From contig NZ_FXUG01000001.1 in assembly GCF_900182915.1 (NCBI RefSeq), forward strand, positions 496,001-560,000: a DNA stretch of 64,000 nt, written 5' to 3'. Each line of letters starts with the position of its first letter. The stretch's first letter is position 1. The DNA comes from Neorhodopirellula lusitana (lineage in GTDB: Bacteria; Planctomycetota; Planctomycetia; Pirellulales; Pirellulaceae). Below the pieces are notes generated by a model, which was not told the DNA's origin, ran no database searches, and saw only the letters and a list, made by a program, of their open reading frames with translations. This document shows, in pieces, positions 62,301 through 64,000 of this stretch. The position numbers were made by a program, and so were the translations under genes.

Positions 62301-64000
62301 ATGGCTAAGTCTAAGAAAGCTTCCGCTAGTAAATCCGCCAAGATGGTCTACTACTTCGGTCAGACCAAAACCGAAGGCAAAGGTAAAGCAAAGGCACTCC
62401 TTGGTGGTAAAGGACTGAACCTCGCTGAGATGACCTCGATCGGTCTTCCAGTGCCTCCAGGATTCACAATCACCACCGAAGTTTGCGACGGTTACTACAA
62501 AAACGGCGAGAAATTGCCTGCTGGCTTGATGGATGAAATCCAAAAAGCCGTCGTTACGCTGGAAGAAGAACTCGACAAGAAGTTCGGCGACGACGACAAC
62601 CCGTTGCTCGTCAGCGTCCGATCCGGTGCCGCTGTGTCGATGCCCGGAATGATGAACACGATTCTGAACCTGGGATTGAACGACGTTTCGACCGAAGGTT
62701 TGGCAAAAGCGACTAAGAACGAGCGTTTCGCATACGACGCCTATCGCCGCTTGATCAACATGTACGGCGACGTGGTCAAGGGCTTGGCTCACCACGATTT
62801 CGAAGTTGCCTTCGATAAGGTGAAGAAAAAATACAAGGTCACCGAAGACACCGAAGTGCCAGCCGAAGGCTTGAAAGAGCTTTGCGAAGCTTACAAAGCT
62901 GTTTACAAGAAGGGCACCGGCGAAGACTTCCCACAGGATCCTGTCTTCCAACTGCAGCTTGCTGTCGAAGCTGTGTTCGGATCATGGAACGCCGATCGTG
63001 CGATCTCTTATCGCCGCATCGAATCCGCCAAGGGCAACACCGAGATCGGGAACCTGATCGGCACCGCTGTCAACGTTCAAGCCATGGTCTACGGCAACAT
63101 GGGCGATGACTCGGGAACGGGCGTTGGTTTCACACGTGACCCCAACACCGGACAAAACAAGTTCTACGGTGAATTCCTGATCAATGCTCAGGGTGAAGAC
63201 GTGGTCGCCGGTATCCGCACCCCATCACCCGTTTCGGAAATGGGCAAGTGGGACAAGGCTGCTCACAAAGAGCTGATGGAGATCAAGAAGACACTCGAAA
63301 CGCATTACAAAGAAATGCAAGACATCGAGTTCACGATCGAAAAGGGCAAGCTGTTCATGCTGCAAACCCGTACCGGCAAGCGAAATGGTATCGCTGCGGT
63401 TAAGATCGCTTGCGACATGGTCAAAGAAGGCCTGATCACTGAGAAGGACGCCGTTCTACGCGTTCCTGCTTCGGACTTGACTCACTGCTTGCTGCCTTCG
63501 TTCAAGCCTACTGCTCGTAACGCTGCTGACGTTCTTTGCCGTGGTCTGAATGCCTCGCCAGGAGCCGCTGTTGGTAAGTTGGCTTTCACCGCCCATGACG
63601 CTCGCGAGCGATTTGAGCTGGGTGAAAACGTGATCTTGGTTCGTCGCGAAACCAGTCCTGAAGACGTCGAAGGTATGTCCGCCGCTGTTGGTATTTTGAC
63701 CAGCACCGGTGGTGCGACCAGTCACGCCGCCGTGGTTGCTCGCGGTTGGGGCAAGTGCTGTGTTGCCGGTGCAAGCGACGTGGAAATCAACGAAAAAGCC
63801 AAGACAATCGTCGTCAACGGCCGCAAGTTCACCGCCAAGGACACCATCAGCCTCGACGGGACAACCGGCGAAGTGATGGCCGGTGAAGTTGAAACTCAAG
63901 AACCTAAGCTTTCCGGCGACTTCGCCAAGCTGATGGTGTGGGCCGACAAGTACCGCACGATGGGCATTCGCACCAACGCGGATTCGCCAGCGGACGCCAA
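62301..64000 (+). CDS. ppdK: Pyruvate, phosphate dikinase, N-terminal part (runs off the window)
   Basis: PPDK interconverts pyruvate, ATP and phosphate with phosphoenolpyruvate, AMP and pyrophosphate. From ATG 62301 about 566 codons are open to the window edge. The start is Lys/Ser/Ala-rich, then YYFGQTKTEGKGKAKALLGG and GLNLAEMTSIGLPVPPGFTI of the ATP-grasp domain, with LLVSVRSGAAVSMPGMMNTI and GTGVGFTRDPNTGQNKFYGE. The swivelling phospho-His domain follows with TGGATSHAAVVARGWGKCCV, the His at about residue 475, compared with 455 in the Clostridium symbiosum enzyme. The PEP-binding domain (about 350 residues) lies outside. It is transcribed divergently from tRNA-Thr; the 222-base gap must hold its promoter. 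No PPDK regulatory protein is seen in the window. Confidence 0.95.
   Translation, partial: MAKSKKASASKSAKMVYYFGQTKTEGKGKAKALLGGKGLNLAEMTSIGLPVPPGFTITTEVCDGYYKNGEKLPAGLMDEIQKAVVTLEEELDKKFGDDDNPLLVSVRSGAAVSMPGMMNTILNLGLNDVSTEGLAKATKNERFAYDAYRRLINMYGDVVKGLAHHDFEVAFDKVKKKYKVTEDTEVPAEGLKELCEAYKAVYKKGTGEDFPQDPVFQLQLAVEAVFGSWNADRAISYRRIESAKGNTEIGNLIGTAVNVQAMVYGNMGDDSGTGVGFTRDPNTGQNKFYGEFLINAQGEDVVAGIRTPSPVSEMGKWDKAAHKELMEIKKTLETHYKEMQDIEFTIEKGKLFMLQTRTGKRNGIAAVKIACDMVKEGLITEKDAVLRVPASDLTHCLLPSFKPTARNAADVLCRGLNASPGAAVGKLAFTAHDARERFELGENVILVRRETSPEDVEGMSAAVGILTSTGGATSHAAVVARGWGKCCVAGASDVEINEKAKTIVVNGRKFTAKDTISLDGTTGEVMAGEVETQEPKLSGDFAKLMVWADKYRTMGIRTNADSPADA

Overview
The window looks like chromosomal DNA of a marine planctomycete close to Rhodopirellula. 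The evidence is gene content: two DUF1559 pilin-like proteins, a DUF1573 protein, a double-length UvrA, a formylmethanofuran-dehydrogenase-like subunit B, a HemD-HemE fusion, McsA/McsB outside the Firmicutes, a TPR protein ending in two RNA-polymerase alpha-CTD-like domains, and few Shine-Dalgarno sites. Species is not established. No rRNA, CRISPR array, insertion sequence, prophage or toxin-antitoxin pair was seen. There is one tRNA.

Layout. 1-9163 (minus): start of a DNA alkylation-repair-like gene (runs off the left edge), the double UvrA, then mcsA-mcsB. 9662-15210 (plus): M42 aminopeptidase, two DUF1559 proteins, DUF1573 protein. 15625-18533 (minus): hemD-hemE fusion overlapping fhcB-like gene. 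18703-22534 (plus): trmB, a membrane Ser/Thr kinase overlapping an FHA-pseudokinase. 22676-26795: sodium:solute symporter with DUF3311 partner (minus) and an SLC13/TrkA-C transporter (plus). 26820-33295: an osmoregulated periplasmic glucan locus, with opgG and a GH144-like glucanase on minus and opgH on plus. 33438-38914 (minus): NosR-like flavo-iron-sulfur membrane protein and a flagellar basal-body run (HATPase protein, flgB, flgC, fliE, fliF). 39073-41643 (plus): signal-peptidase-like lipoprotein and C39-like membrane protease. 41799-47417: LpxH-like phosphoesterase (minus), FHA protein, small membrane protein, gcvT, gcvH, lipoate ligase (plus). 47384-49570 (minus): lysine-rich protein, agmatine deiminase, alpha/beta hydrolase. 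49939-55770 (plus): hpf, EIIA, HPr, enzyme I, DUF2344 protein, RNase E/G. 56304-62078 (minus): tRNA-Thr, TPR/alpha-CTD protein, tgt, O-antigen-ligase-like protein. 62301-64000 (plus): 5' part of pyruvate phosphate dikinase.

How genes fit together. McsA and McsB form an arginine-phosphorylation module. OpgG, OpgH and the GH144-like enzyme can make, process and trim periplasmic beta-glucan. EIIA, HPr and EI with hpf form a phosphorelay with no sugar permease nearby, like PTS-Ntr. GcvT, GcvH and lipoate ligase form part of glycine cleavage. The kinase and FHA-pseudokinase overlap and probably signal together. The least explained items are the TPR/alpha-CTD protein, the signal-peptidase-like lipoprotein, the kinase/pseudokinase pair, the dual-FMN NosR-like protein and the solitary HATPase protein heading the flagellar genes. 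Start codons are often TTG or GTG; where an upstream in-frame start gave a polar, non-conserved leader I used the internal start and say so.
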